Part shown: positions 26,245-34,723 of the stretch, one piece after another
Layout of the letters: every line of letters begins with the position of its first letter
Position numbering within the stretch: the stretch's first letter is position 1
Assembly: GCA_937941095.1 (NCBI GenBank)
Contig: CALDYJ010000142.1
Coordinates: forward strand, 1 to 39,697
Source of the DNA: an uncultured Saprospiraceae bacterium
Lineage (GTDB): Bacteria; Bacteroidota; Bacteroidia; Chitinophagales; Saprospiraceae
DNA length: 39,697 nucleotides
Direction of reading: 5' to 3'
Notes under the pieces: generated by a model
What the model saw: the letters and a program-made list of their open reading frames with translations, nothing else
Database searches by the model: none
Told to the model about the DNA's origin: nothing
Program-made: the position numbers and the translations under genes

Positions 26245-26287
26245 AAAAAAGGCCTACTAAACTTTCAAAGTTTAGTAGGCCTTTTTT
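26245..26287. terminator. Bidirectional rho-independent terminator, REP-like copy 2
   Basis: A 21-base inverted repeat around one central base folds as an A6-GGCCTACTAAACTTT arm against an AAAGTTTAGTAGGCC-T6 arm. The GC-rich base of the stem with A- and T-tracts on both sides makes a terminator that works in either direction, as expected between the convergent glutamate-synthase-like gene and rfbA. Its core (TACTAAAC..GTTTAGTA) is shared with the palindrome at 26180-26214. Confidence 0.88.
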
Positions 26288-26292
26288 ATAGA

Positions 26293-26308
26293 AACAGCTA
26301 ACAGCTAT
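26293..26308. repeat. Short AACAGCTAACAGCTAT repeat
   Basis: A direct repeat of an AACAGCT unit next to the 3' end of rfbA. It is related to the motifs at 15916-15928 and 11024-11052. Confidence 0.3.
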
Positions 26309-26317
26309 CAATTATTG

Positions 26318-27196
26318 TTAAACCAAACTTGCATTTTGTTTCAACAAGTTTAATAAGTATTCACCATAGCCACTCTTGATGTATTTGTTACCAAGATTTT
26401 CTAACTGTGCATCATCGATGAAACCCATCTCCCAAGCGATCTCTTCAATGCAACCAATTTTTAGTCCTTGACGATCTTCGATTACTTCAATAAATTGACC
26501 TGCTTGAATCAAAGATTTGTGCGTACCAGTATCTAACCAAGCTACACCTCTGTTCAATACTCCAACAGAAAGTTTGCCAGCTTCTAAATAATGCTTGTTG
26601 ACATCTGTGATTTCATATTCTCCTCTTGCAGAAGGTTCTAAGTTTTTAGCCACTTCTACGACAGAGTTGTCGTAAAAATACAAACCAGGAACAGCGTAAT
26701 TAGATTTCGGTTGTGCTGGTTTTTCTTCTATAGTCAATGCTTTAAAGTCTTTATCAAATTCTACGACACCATATCTTTCCGGATCTGCTACTTGATATGC
26801 AAAAACTACCCCTCCACTTGGGTTAACACTTTTTTGCATCAATTCTTTCATCCCACTACCGTAAAAAATATTATCACCTAGGATTAAAGCTGCAGGATCC
26901 TTTCCTATAAATTCTTCGCCAAGCACAAAAGCCTGGGCAAGACCATTAGGTTCGTATTGAGCCTTATAAGAAATGTTGCACCCTATTTCAGAGCCGTCTC
27001 CTAATAATTTTTCAAAGTTAGGTAAGTCTTGAGGGGTGGAGATTAAAAGTATGTCTTTAATTCCAGCCATCATTAAAGTAGACAATGGGTAGTAGATCAT
27101 CGGTTTGTCATAGACAGGCATTAATTGCTTGCTGACAGCAAGAGTAAGTGGATATAATCTAGTACCAAGACCTCCTGCTAAAATAATTCCTTTCAT
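26318..27196 (-). CDS. rfbA: Glucose-1-phosphate thymidylyltransferase
   Basis: RfbA/RmlA makes dTDP-glucose from glucose-1-phosphate and dTTP, the first step toward dTDP-rhamnose and other deoxysugars of surface polysaccharides. The 292-residue enzyme has [72 protein letters not shown] and [14 protein letters not shown], all canonical, and the short-form length. rfbB, rfbC and rfbD are not in the window. The gene begins 16 bases after the receiver-domain gene and so is probably co-transcribed with the phosphorelay genes, an unusual place for it. Confidence 0.95.
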   Translation of the reverse strand: MKGIILAGGLGTRLYPLTLAVSKQLMPVYDKPMIYYPLSTLMMAGIKDILLISTPQDLPNFEKLLGDGSEIGCNISYKAQYEPNGLAQAFVLGEEFIGKDPAALILGDNIFYGSGMKELMQKSVNPSGGVVFAYQVADPERYGVVEFDKDFKALTIEEKPAQPKSNYAVPGLYFYDNSVVEVAKNLEPSARGEYEITDVNKHYLEAGKLSVGVLNRGVAWLDTGTHKSLIQAGQFIEVIEDRQGLKIGCIEEIAWEMGFIDDAQLENLGNKYIKSGYGEYLLNLLKQNASLV

Positions 27197-27212
27197 GATT
27201 TCGAATTGTATA

Positions 27213-27593
27213 TTAAGTTGTTTGCCTCATTTCCCTTTCTTGGAAAATACGTTTTATTCTTAAGATGAGTTCAGCTGGTTTGAATGGTTTTGGAATAAAG
27301 TCGTTTGCGCCTACTCTAAAAGCTTCGAGTACAGTTTCTTCTTCTTCAAGCGCAGAGATCATAATGATAGGAAGGTCCATTTCGAGGTCATTTCTCACAT
27401 AATCTACCAATTGAAGCCCTGTAAAATAGGGCATCATTATATCTGCTACCACTAAATCCGGGCTTTCTTCTTCAACCTTTTTAAGGGCTTCTTTCCCATC
27501 TTTAGCTGTAATTACCTTGAATCCTTGCTTATTTAGTCTGAATTCTAAGGAAGTTAGCAGTATTTCTTGATCCTCGCACACCAAAATTTTCAT
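27213..27593 (-). CDS. Receiver-only response regulator
   Basis: This 126-residue protein is a single receiver domain: acidic pair Glu7/Asp8 (CEDQE), phosphoacceptor Asp51 in VVADIMMP, the Ser/Thr switch residue in IMISA (Ser80), and Lys102 in PKPFKP. There is no DNA-binding or enzymatic output domain, so it must act by protein contact or as a phosphate sink. Two upstream genes in the same direction encode an HPt protein and a hybrid kinase, its obvious partners. A -7 box in the 54-base gap before it suggests some independent transcription. Confidence 0.92.
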   Translation of the reverse strand: MKILVCEDQEILLTSLEFRLNKQGFKVITAKDGKEALKKVEEESPDLVVADIMMPYFTGLQLVDYVRNDLEMDLPIIMISALEEEETVLEAFRVGANDFIPKPFKPAELILRIKRIFQEREMRQTT

Positions 27594-27621
27594 AATTCCT
27601 TCACGACTTTGCTTCTGAAGG

Positions 27622-27629
27622 CAAAGATA
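27622..27629 (-). promoter_or_regulatory. -7 box TATCTTTG before the receiver gene
   Basis: On the minus strand TATCTTTG lies 28 bases before the ATG of the receiver-only regulator. There is no well-spaced TTG upstream. It would drive the regulator and rfbA separately from the kinase and HPt genes. Confidence 0.4.
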
Positions 27630-27647
27630 GGAATTATTTTAGGATGC

Positions 27648-28010
27648 TTAGAGCCTAGATAACTCGATTTTAAGTTCAGGAATAACTCTTTCCATACAAG
27701 AATAGATGGTGTTGACTAATACAGGAATTTGATCTAGATCTTGTTCTGATTTACAAAGTACTTCTACAGTTTTATTGGCCACAGTCATATCATCATTCCC
27801 AACGTATGCTAAGGTTGACTTCATTTTATGACTAACTTCACTTAATTCAGCCCATGAACTAGCTGTAGCCAATTCTTTCATTTTGTCCATTTCTACTGGC
27901 AGTTCCTCTAATAACATTTCCAAAAGTACTTTTTTCATTCCATTGTCGCCATCTGACATTAGTTCTAAATACTCTAGGTTGATAAACTGATAGGTGTTAC
28001 TTGTAATCAT
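27648..28010 (-). CDS. HPt phosphotransfer protein
   Basis: The 120-residue, all-helical protein carries an HPt motif, SEVSHKMKSTLAYVG, in which His61 is the likely phosphorylated residue with the following Lys. It has no other domain. It sits 19 bases after the hybrid kinase and 54 bases before the receiver-only regulator, so it most likely shuttles phosphate between the C-terminal receiver of the kinase and the free receiver. The N-terminal half (INLEYLELMSDGD, LLEMLLEELP) is the usual lead helix of stand-alone HPt proteins. Confidence 0.9.
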   Translation of the reverse strand: MITSNTYQFINLEYLELMSDGDNGMKKVLLEMLLEELPVEMDKMKELATASSWAELSEVSHKMKSTLAYVGNDDMTVANKTVEVLCKSEQDLDQIPVLVNTIYSCMERVIPELKIELSRL

Positions 28011-28029
28011 CTATAGGTCCTTTTAAAAT

Positions 28030-30030
28030 TTAATTTGTTTCTTGAAGCTTTATATATGTACTGATCTTATGAAACAATTGTTCTGGTTCAAATGGTTTTA
28101 ACACAAAATCATTCATTCCATAATCTTTATACCGTTCATTTTCTTTAATGTTAGCATGAGCTGTCATTGCAAGGATAGGAATTTTGGATTTTTCATTATC
28201 CATTTTCCTGATCGCCTGAGTAGCTTCATAGCCGTCCATTATAGGCATTTGAATATCCATTAAAATAATGTCGAAATCCGATTCCTTGACTTTCTCTACC
28301 GCCTCCTTTCCATTTACTGCAATCTGCATTTGAATGTTAGGAAATTGTTTCTTTAAAGTCTGGGTAGCCACTACACGATTAATTGCATGATCTTCAACGA
28401 GTAGCAAACTGTATGTAGTATTTGGATCTAAAGATTCTAATATTGGTTTAGCAGCATCAGGTGCTTCTCCTTCTTCAAAGATTAGGTCAAAATAAAATCT
28501 TGAGCCTTCTCCTACCGTGCTTTCTACCCAAATTTTACCCCCTTGATATTCGACGAGATTTTTGGCGATGGACAATCCTAAGCCTGTACCCTCGTAAATA
28601 CGCTCCTTTGAGCGGATACGAGTAAACGTCTCAAAAATTACTCCAATTTTATCGCCAGGTATGCCAATCCCAGAATCTTCTACCATAAATTGAACATGCC
28701 AGGAACCATGACTTTCATTCAATTCAATGACTTCGATCCTTATGAGACCATCATCCGTAAATTTTATAGCATTACCTACCAGGTTATAAAGTATTTGATT
28801 TAGTCTTAGTTTGTCGCCTACTAAGTATTTTGGAATTCTTGGATTGATGTCCAATTGGAAGCTCAAGTTTTTCTCAAAAACTTTATACTGCATCACGCTT
28901 AATAAATTAGCGAGTAGCTCATGGAGATCAAAGTTTTCATAATCAAATTTGATTTTACCATTTTGTATAGATGAAATCTCCAGAATATCATTTACAATTC
29001 CAAGGAGTATTTCGGAAGATTGTTTAATCGAAGACAAGTAGTTAAATTGTTCTTCGTTTAAGTCCGTTTTTAATACCAAGTTACTCATGCCTAAAATCGC
29101 ATTCATAGGCGTACGCATCTCATGACTAATACTGGCTATAAATTGCTCTTTTAGCGCATTGGTTTTGTCCGCAATTTTTCGATCTTCTCTTAATTTTTCA
29201 GCTAGTTTCTTTTCAGTTATGTCGGTGATAAAACCATTTACTCCGTTGAAGCTGCCATATTCCATTTTACTTGCTGAAATAATGCAATGTTTAATGTTAC
29301 CATCTCTACACGTGATATCCACTTCTTCTTCTACAACATTATTAGTAGCTTGGATTCTTTCTAGGAAATTATCCCAAAATTCATTATCCGCAAATAGTTT
29401 TTTGATGTTAAATTGCTCTAATTCATTTGCTTCATAACCAACTATCTCACTAGTAGACTTATTGAAATCGATCAAGGAACCGTCAAATTCGCAAACGTAA
29501 ATTCCATCTTTTGAATTGGTAAAAATATTCTGATACCTAAGTCTCGCTTCCTGTAGTTGATCATAAAACTTCTTTCGCTCAATAGAGAATCGAATCGTCT
29601 TAGCAAAGATATCTACATCATAACTTCCTTTCACCAAGAAGTCTTGAGCGCCATATTTGACTGCATCAAGTCCTAGTTTTTTATCTGAATGCCCTGTTAA
29701 GACAATGACATTCATGTTAGGATAAGCATTAAGTAATTTCTCTAAGGTTTGAAAGCCACTACTATCTGGGAGGCTTAAATCCAATAAGACTGCAGCAAAA
29801 TCATTGGACTTGCCTATTTCTTCTAAGCCCTGCGTCAAAGTTTGCTTTACATTTAAGGTGCAACCTTCAAGGCCAGACTCTGCCAGAAACAGCTGTACCA
29901 TTTTTGCATCTGCTGGATTATCTTCAATCAGCAGGATCTTGTTGATGTGCTTTTCCACGGCCAATTCCGTATTTTTACTTCTTATTGTTGATCCATCTAA
30001 TATAGGTGGATAATCTGAACTGCTTGACAT
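28030..30030 (-). CDS. Soluble hybrid sensor histidine kinase (REC-PAS-HK-REC)
   Basis: The 666-residue kinase has no membrane segment. Domains in order: receiver (about 30-150, Asp84 in LLDLSLP), PAS (about 160-275), HisKA with His303 in SISHEMRTPMNAI, HATPase (about 370-520, with N-box NLVGNAIKF, G1 DSGIGIPG and G2 GTGLGLSIA), and a second receiver (about 540-660, Asp592 in LMDIQMP). All phosphotransfer residues are present. The N-terminal receiver implies that the kinase itself is controlled by another kinase, and the PAS domain that it senses an intracellular signal. With the HPt and receiver genes immediately downstream it forms a His-Asp-His-Asp relay. Confidence 0.93.
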   Translation of the reverse strand: MSSSSDYPPILDGSTIRSKNTELAVEKHINKILLIEDNPADAKMVQLFLAESGLEGCTLNVKQTLTQGLEEIGKSNDFAAVLLDLSLPDSSGFQTLEKLLNAYPNMNVIVLTGHSDKKLGLDAVKYGAQDFLVKGSYDVDIFAKTIRFSIERKKFYDQLQEARLRYQNIFTNSKDGIYVCEFDGSLIDFNKSTSEIVGYEANELEQFNIKKLFADNEFWDNFLERIQATNNVVEEEVDITCRDGNIKHCIISASKMEYGSFNGVNGFITDITEKKLAEKLREDRKIADKTNALKEQFIASISHEMRTPMNAILGMSNLVLKTDLNEEQFNYLSSIKQSSEILLGIVNDILEISSIQNGKIKFDYENFDLHELLANLLSVMQYKVFEKNLSFQLDINPRIPKYLVGDKLRLNQILYNLVGNAIKFTDDGLIRIEVIELNESHGSWHVQFMVEDSGIGIPGDKIGVIFETFTRIRSKERIYEGTGLGLSIAKNLVEYQGGKIWVESTVGEGSRFYFDLIFEEGEAPDAAKPILESLDPNTTYSLLLVEDHAINRVVATQTLKKQFPNIQMQIAVNGKEAVEKVKESDFDIILMDIQMPIMDGYEATQAIRKMDNEKSKIPILAMTAHANIKENERYKDYGMNDFVLKPFEPEQLFHKISTYIKLQETN

Positions 30031-30122
30031 AATAATTTATATTATTTAAGCAGGGGGATGAGATAATAGTTGTCGTGTTGTAAAGGTTCAAGTTTTAGTA
30101 GGTAGGAAAATAAGGCATTTAC

Positions 30123-30461
30123 TTAGTCTCTTGGTGTAAATACAAATTTCGGACCTAAAGTGTCAATTATGAATAGGCAGTAATAATCATTAGGATTTTT
30201 AAAGATTTCTATAAAACTTTTTACCCTCTCTTCTTTGATGACGTTTTTAGTGGCTAATTCTTCCAAGGTACTTACTTGTAGGTTTAAATTGGTTTCATTT
30301 CCTGTTAAAGGGATTCCGATGTCAATGCTTTGCGGACTTATGATAAAAATAGGATATTTAGAAATTTCTTGATTGATCAATTCGTCTGAGGCCCTATCCA
30401 TCATTGGATAATAAGGTTCTAGGTCTTTTTTGATTTTATTTAATCTTCTTTCTGTATCCAT
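30123..30461 (-). CDS. Small hypothetical protein
   Basis: I do not recognise this 112-residue soluble protein. The first half is helical and charged (MDTERRLNKIKKDLEPYYPM); the second has short strands (YPIFIISPQSIDIG) and ends in YCLFIIDTLGPKFVFTPRD. No signal peptide, metal site or known motif is visible. It lies 30 bases after rlmD on the same strand and 92 bases before the kinase gene. Codon use and a clean ATG support a real gene. Confidence 0.65.
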   Translation of the reverse strand: MDTERRLNKIKKDLEPYYPMMDRASDELINQEISKYPIFIISPQSIDIGIPLTGNETNLNLQVSTLEELATKNVIKEERVKSFIEIFKNPNDYYCLFIIDTLGPKFVFTPRD

Positions 30462-30491
30462 CTTATTTTTTTTAGCCTTTCGGCAAATACG

Positions 30492-31904
30492 CTATTTTAA
30501 ACTTAATAAAGCTACGTTCTCAATGTGGTGTGTATGTGGAAACATATCTACTGCTTGCATTTTGTCTAATTTATAAACCTCAGACAAAAGCTTAATGTCT
30601 CTAGCCTGCGTAGCTGGATTACAACTTACATATACAAGGACAGGAGCTTTGAGCTCGAGCAATAATTTCACAACCTTAGGATGCATGCCTGCTCTAGGTG
30701 GATCTGTAATCAAGACATCTGGTTTGTCATGCTTGTCAATAAATTCTTGAGATAGAATGTCCTTCACATCACCAGCATAAAAAATTGCGTTTTCTATTCC
30801 ATTTAATTCACAATTTAATTTTGCATCGTCTATGGCTGAGGCTACCTCTTCAATCCCTACGACCTGTTTGCAATTTTCCGCTAGAAACAAAGCTATACTA
30901 CCTATACCTGTATAAAGATCGTAGACATTTTCTGTGCCTTTTAAATCTGCAAATTTTTCTACCACCTCAAAAAGGCGAACTGCTTGTTTTGTGTTAGTTT
31001 GAAAAAATGATTTCGGTCCTATCCTAAAAGTAACAGCTCTAAGTTTTTCTTCAATCCACTCTTGGCCGGCATAATGGATCATAGGAAGATCTAAAATAAA
31101 GTCGTTTTGTTTTTCATTGATGCAATAGAAAACTGAACTTATTGCTGGAATTTTTTCTAAGATTTTATCTAATAATTGCCCAATGAGTTCTTTTTCGTTT
31201 TTGAAAAAACTGATGATGATCATGCTTTGATTAAGTGTTGTCGTGCGCACCAGTATATGCCGCATGATGCCTTCCATACCTCTTACGTCAAAAAAGCTCA
31301 AACCCAGTTCCTTGGCAAATTCTTTTGCGCTTAAGCGGATTTCATTGGAAGGATCTGTCTGGAGATGGCATTTGTTGATGTCTACGATCTTATCAAATGC
31401 TCCTCTTCTGTGGAAACCTAATACATCATCAAGGTTAGAGACACCTTGTTCAATTTCTTCTTTGGTAAGCCATCGTTTATTCGAGAAAGTAAATTCAAGT
31501 TTGTTTCTATAAAATTGGGTTTCTTCAGCAGGTAGAATTGGTAAGGTTTCTTCAGCCGTTATTTTTCCAATTCTTTGGAATACTTGTTTGACATGATCTT
31601 CTTTAAAGCTTATTTGGTTTTCATAAGCCATAAATTGTAAAGTACATCCACCACATACACCAAAATGTTCACAGAATGGCTCTATCCTTAAATCAGAGTA
31701 AGTATGAAAAGTTAGTGGATAGCCTTCGAAATAGGATTCTTTCTTTTTTAAGACTTGTACATCAACCACATCACCAGGGATCACTCGTTCTACAAAAACG
31801 ATTTTTCCTTCTTCATCCCTTCCGACTCCACGACCTTTTTCTGCTAAACCATAGATCTCTATCTTTTCTAAGACTATTCTTTTCTTTCTTCTTTTTCTAC
31901 CCAT
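30492..31904 (-). CDS. rlmD: 23S rRNA (uracil-5-)-methyltransferase RlmD-like
   Basis: The 470-residue SAM-dependent RNA methyltransferase is of the TrmA/RlmD family, which makes 5-methyluridine. A TRAM domain (about 8-65) is followed by [4Fe-4S] cysteines Cys78, Cys84, Cys87 (FCEHFGVCGGC) and Cys179 (NKCH). The Rossmann domain shows DLYTGIGSIALFLA, TDPPRAGMHPKV, the catalytic Cys428 in YVSCNPATQARD, and HHIENVALL with the general base Glu462. Position 1939 of 23S rRNA is the target in E. coli; in bacteria with a single copy the enzyme may modify 747 as well, so site choice is uncertain. The N-terminus is highly basic (MGRKRRKKR). Confidence 0.9.
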   Translation of the reverse strand: MGRKRRKKRIVLEKIEIYGLAEKGRGVGRDEEGKIVFVERVIPGDVVDVQVLKKKESYFEGYPLTFHTYSDLRIEPFCEHFGVCGGCTLQFMAYENQISFKEDHVKQVFQRIGKITAEETLPILPAEETQFYRNKLEFTFSNKRWLTKEEIEQGVSNLDDVLGFHRRGAFDKIVDINKCHLQTDPSNEIRLSAKEFAKELGLSFFDVRGMEGIMRHILVRTTTLNQSMIIISFFKNEKELIGQLLDKILEKIPAISSVFYCINEKQNDFILDLPMIHYAGQEWIEEKLRAVTFRIGPKSFFQTNTKQAVRLFEVVEKFADLKGTENVYDLYTGIGSIALFLAENCKQVVGIEEVASAIDDAKLNCELNGIENAIFYAGDVKDILSQEFIDKHDKPDVLITDPPRAGMHPKVVKLLLELKAPVLVYVSCNPATQARDIKLLSEVYKLDKMQAVDMFPHTHHIENVALLSLK

Positions 31905-31970
31905 CTAATGCTGTGCTTTTAATAAAATGCATTAAGCAAACCTTATTATATAGTAAGCTTTTAAAGGCTG

Positions 31971-31978
31971 CAAAAATA
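31971..31978 (-). promoter_or_regulatory. -7 box TATTTTTG upstream of rlmD
   Basis: TATTTTTG on the minus strand fits TAnnTTTG and would give a leader of about 60 bases before rlmD. The low complexity of the motif and the lack of a spaced TTG limit confidence. Confidence 0.3.
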
Positions 31979-32003
31979 GGAAATTATGTTATTAGCTGAG
32001 CAT

Positions 32004-32741
32004 TTATCGTGTCAGGACGATGTAGTCTTTTATAAGGGTTTTTAAGAAATCTATCTTTTTAGCTGGGATTTCTTTGATGTCTAGTAAAGTCATGATTCGC
32101 TTAACCAATTGGTTGATGGCTGTGCTATGGGCTTGATTTGGGTGGTTTTTGTAGCGCATCAAAGTACTCTTCACCAAAAGCATATCCTTCTCCGTCAAGT
32201 TTTTTACCTCGGGAAATTGAGGCTCATACTCATCTAAGGTATTGATGGTTAAAATGTCTGATAGCCTGAATTGTTGACTCGATCGAAGTTTTATTACGGT
32301 TGTATTACCTGCCATGTCGCCAAGTCGTTGATTTTTTGAAGAAGAACTGATCATCATTGCGCCTATGATTCCTAAACAAAGGAAAGTATCAATGAAATGA
32401 AAGGTCGCTCTAATCAGCAAATCACTTAAACTCGGTTCTTGGCCATCTATTCTCACTACTTTAATACCAACCGCTTTTTTTCCGAGCGATTGGCCATTGG
32501 AAAAGATTTCCATCGAGATGTGATAAAATATAAAAGAAACTAGTGGCATGACACTAGCGATCATAGACAAATACCTATCTCCATTTAGTAAGCCAAAACT
32601 GGCTAAGAAAAAAATAAAAGCAATGACTAGGATACCAATAATGATTGCGTCAATTAAAAGTGCAATAAAGCGCTCTCTTAGCACCGCCAATTCATATTCA
32701 ATGATGACATTTTGGGTCGTTCTTATATCAATCGTATCCAT
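32004..32741 (-). CDS. RDD-family membrane protein
   Basis: The 245-residue protein has the RDD fold: RERFIALLIDAIIIGILVIA, with the conserved Arg and Asp of the first helix, then a second and a third hydrophobic segment, and the loop SNGQSLGKKAVGIKVVRIDG. About 70 soluble residues follow at the C-terminus. RDD proteins are small inner-membrane proteins of uncertain, possibly ion-transport, function. It is transcribed divergently from the SpoIIM-type gene across 116 bases. RDD genes are recurrent neighbours of SpoIIM-MoxR-DUF58 clusters, including in mycobacteria, so it probably belongs to the same system. Confidence 0.9.
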   Translation of the reverse strand: MDTIDIRTTQNVIIEYELAVLRERFIALLIDAIIIGILVIAFIFFLASFGLLNGDRYLSMIASVMPLVSFIFYHISMEIFSNGQSLGKKAVGIKVVRIDGQEPSLSDLLIRATFHFIDTFLCLGIIGAMMISSSSKNQRLGDMAGNTTVIKLRSSQQFRLSDILTINTLDEYEPQFPEVKNLTEKDMLLVKSTLMRYKNHPNQAHSTAINQLVKRIMTLLDIKEIPAKKIDFLKTLIKDYIVLTR

Positions 32742-32857
32742 TAAGGCAATTTACAAGATTGTACGCATCAAAATTGTATTTATTACGTTTTTAATGCTAA
32801 ATTTCATCTGATCTAAACAGTTAATGTAAAATGTATTGAGCTAGGGCTCTAAATTTA

Positions 32858-34723
32858 ATGAAAGAAACAAGTTTCATAAAGCAGAAGAAAGATAAATGGC
32901 AAGAATTTGAAAAAGTTCTTGAGAATGAAACCCAAGACCCTGATGCTTTAAAGGATATTTTTATTGAAATTACTGACGATTTATCCTACAGTAGAACTTT
33001 TTATCCCAATCGATCAGTTCGTGTTTACCTAAACAGTTTAGCTCAAAAGATTTTTCAAAGCATCTACAAAAACAAAAAGTCTGAACGAAGTAGACTCAAA
33101 TTGTTTTGGACAGATGAATTACCAAAGTTGGTTTATGAAGCAAGACCTGCTTTTAGACTTTCCTTTTTAGTATTTCTTGGTTCTTTCTTAATTGGCTGGT
33201 TGAGTTCTTCGATGGACATCGAATTCTCTAGAACCATCTTAGGAGACAGTTACGTCGATATGACTATTGAAAACATAGAGTCTGGTGATCCAATGAAAGT
33301 GTACAAGGAAAGCAAACAATTCGGAATGTCAATGGGCATCACAATAAACAATTTGATGGTTGCTTTTTTAACATTTTTCTTAGGAGTATTTTATGCGATA
33401 GGTTCGATAGGAATACTATTAAGAAATGGAGTTATGGTAGGAGCCTTCCAGCATTTCTTTTACGAGAAAGGTGTCTTCTTAGAATCGTTTTTAACCATAT
33501 GGATCCATGGAACTTTGGAGATTTCAGCAATAATAATCGCTGGTGCAGCGGGAATAACAATGGGCAGAGGCTTGGTTTTTCCGGGAACTCTTTCTAGAAT
33601 AAAGTCATTTCAAATTTCTGCCAAAAGGGGACTTAAAATAATGATCGGAATAGCCCCAATATTTATCCTAGCTGGATTTATTGAAGGCTATTTAACCAGA
33701 ATGACGGATACACCTGATTTTATACGGGCTATGTTTATTTTAATTTGCCTTGCTTTTGTATTGTTTTACTTTGTTTGGTATCCACGCTATAAGGCAAAAA
33801 CAGGATATAAGGTATCTTTTGATGAAGAAAAGATTCCTCCAGATAATAATCATTTGATTTCCTATTTTAAGATTAAGTCTACTGGAGAAGTATTTACCGA
33901 TGCATTTAGGTTTCTATCTAAAAACATAAAAAGCATCTTGTTGGTCACTTTAGGAGCAGCTTTATTGTATGTACTATCAGTACTTTACTTTTTTGAAATC
34001 GACATTGAGTCTTATTTTTATTTTGAAGAAGATCCTTTTAATAAAGTAAGCGAATTTCCACAGTTTTTTTACATCAAAGGGAGGTTGCTATTTTTCTTTT
34101 TGAATGTATTGTTGCTCAGCATTGTTACATTCGTTGTTTTGAGATTGCTTATGGTCGATGAAGCTGATCAAGAAGAAGAAACAATGAGTGCTAATCTTGG
34201 AAAAATAATTCAGTTTTTAAAAATATTTACCATTTCCATCTTAACGGTCGGATTGATGGCCACGAATCAATGGTACACCTTGATTGGAATCATACTTTTA
34301 TACCCTCTATTCTTTTATTGGAAATATGACGCCTTTACGGGCAGGCAAAACATTTTTGCTTCACTTGGAAGTTCATTTGGTTATTTTGGTAATGGTTTTG
34401 GTAAAGGCCTAGGTTTAATGTTGTCCTATTTTTTATTGGGCGCATTCTTTTATTGCATTTCTGCAACAGGCTTGTTTTGGTTGTATGTTGATTTCATAGC
34501 TATGAATTTAAATATGGAGCAAGCTGCATTGGATAGATTTATTCTGGCCTTGCTTATTTTTTCAAGTTACTTTTTTATCATGATGATCTATGTATTGTTT
34601 TTATCTGGTTTTGGCTTTTTATATTATAGCAATAGAGAAACCCTGGAAGCCATAGACCTTAATGAAAGGATAAATGACATTGGGGTAAAAAGTAGAATTA
34701 GAGGCATAGAACGAGAGATATAA
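32858..34723 (+). CDS. SpoIIM-family membrane protein with extra C-terminal membrane domain
   Basis: The 621-residue integral membrane protein has a SpoIIM-like half (about residues 95-310) with LLRNGVMVGAFQHFF and the conserved IHGTLEISAIIIAGAAGITM block. Family members are usually near 330 residues. Here a second membrane region of about 290 residues follows (helices near 358-378, 408-431, 452-487, 518-545 and 561-588), separated by an Asp/Glu-rich linker (437-443). In sporulating bacteria SpoIIM helps peptidoglycan degradation at the septum; this organism is not expected to sporulate, so the job is different and unknown. It starts the operon and shares one base (TAATG) with the next gene. 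Confidence 0.88.
   Translation: MKETSFIKQKKDKWQEFEKVLENETQDPDALKDIFIEITDDLSYSRTFYPNRSVRVYLNSLAQKIFQSIYKNKKSERSRLKLFWTDELPKLVYEARPAFRLSFLVFLGSFLIGWLSSSMDIEFSRTILGDSYVDMTIENIESGDPMKVYKESKQFGMSMGITINNLMVAFLTFFLGVFYAIGSIGILLRNGVMVGAFQHFFYEKGVFLESFLTIWIHGTLEISAIIIAGAAGITMGRGLVFPGTLSRIKSFQISAKRGLKIMIGIAPIFILAGFIEGYLTRMTDTPDFIRAMFILICLAFVLFYFVWYPRYKAKTGYKVSFDEEKIPPDNNHLISYFKIKSTGEVFTDAFRFLSKNIKSILLVTLGAALLYVLSVLYFFEIDIESYFYFEEDPFNKVSEFPQFFYIKGRLLFFFLNVLLLSIVTFVVLRLLMVDEADQEEETMSANLGKIIQFLKIFTISILTVGLMATNQWYTLIGIILLYPLFFYWKYDAFTGRQNIFASLGSSFGYFGNGFGKGLGLMLSYFLLGAFFYCISATGLFWLYVDFIAMNLNMEQAALDRFILALLIFSSYFFIMMIYVLFLSGFGFLYYSNRETLEAIDLNERINDIGVKSRIRGIEREI

Noticed and set aside
27598..27621. A CCTTCA/TGAAGG hairpin before the receiver gene as a leader regulator
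   Set aside because: The predicted transcription start from the TATCTTTG box falls inside the hairpin, so it would not be fully transcribed; the stem has only six pairs with a 12-base loop.
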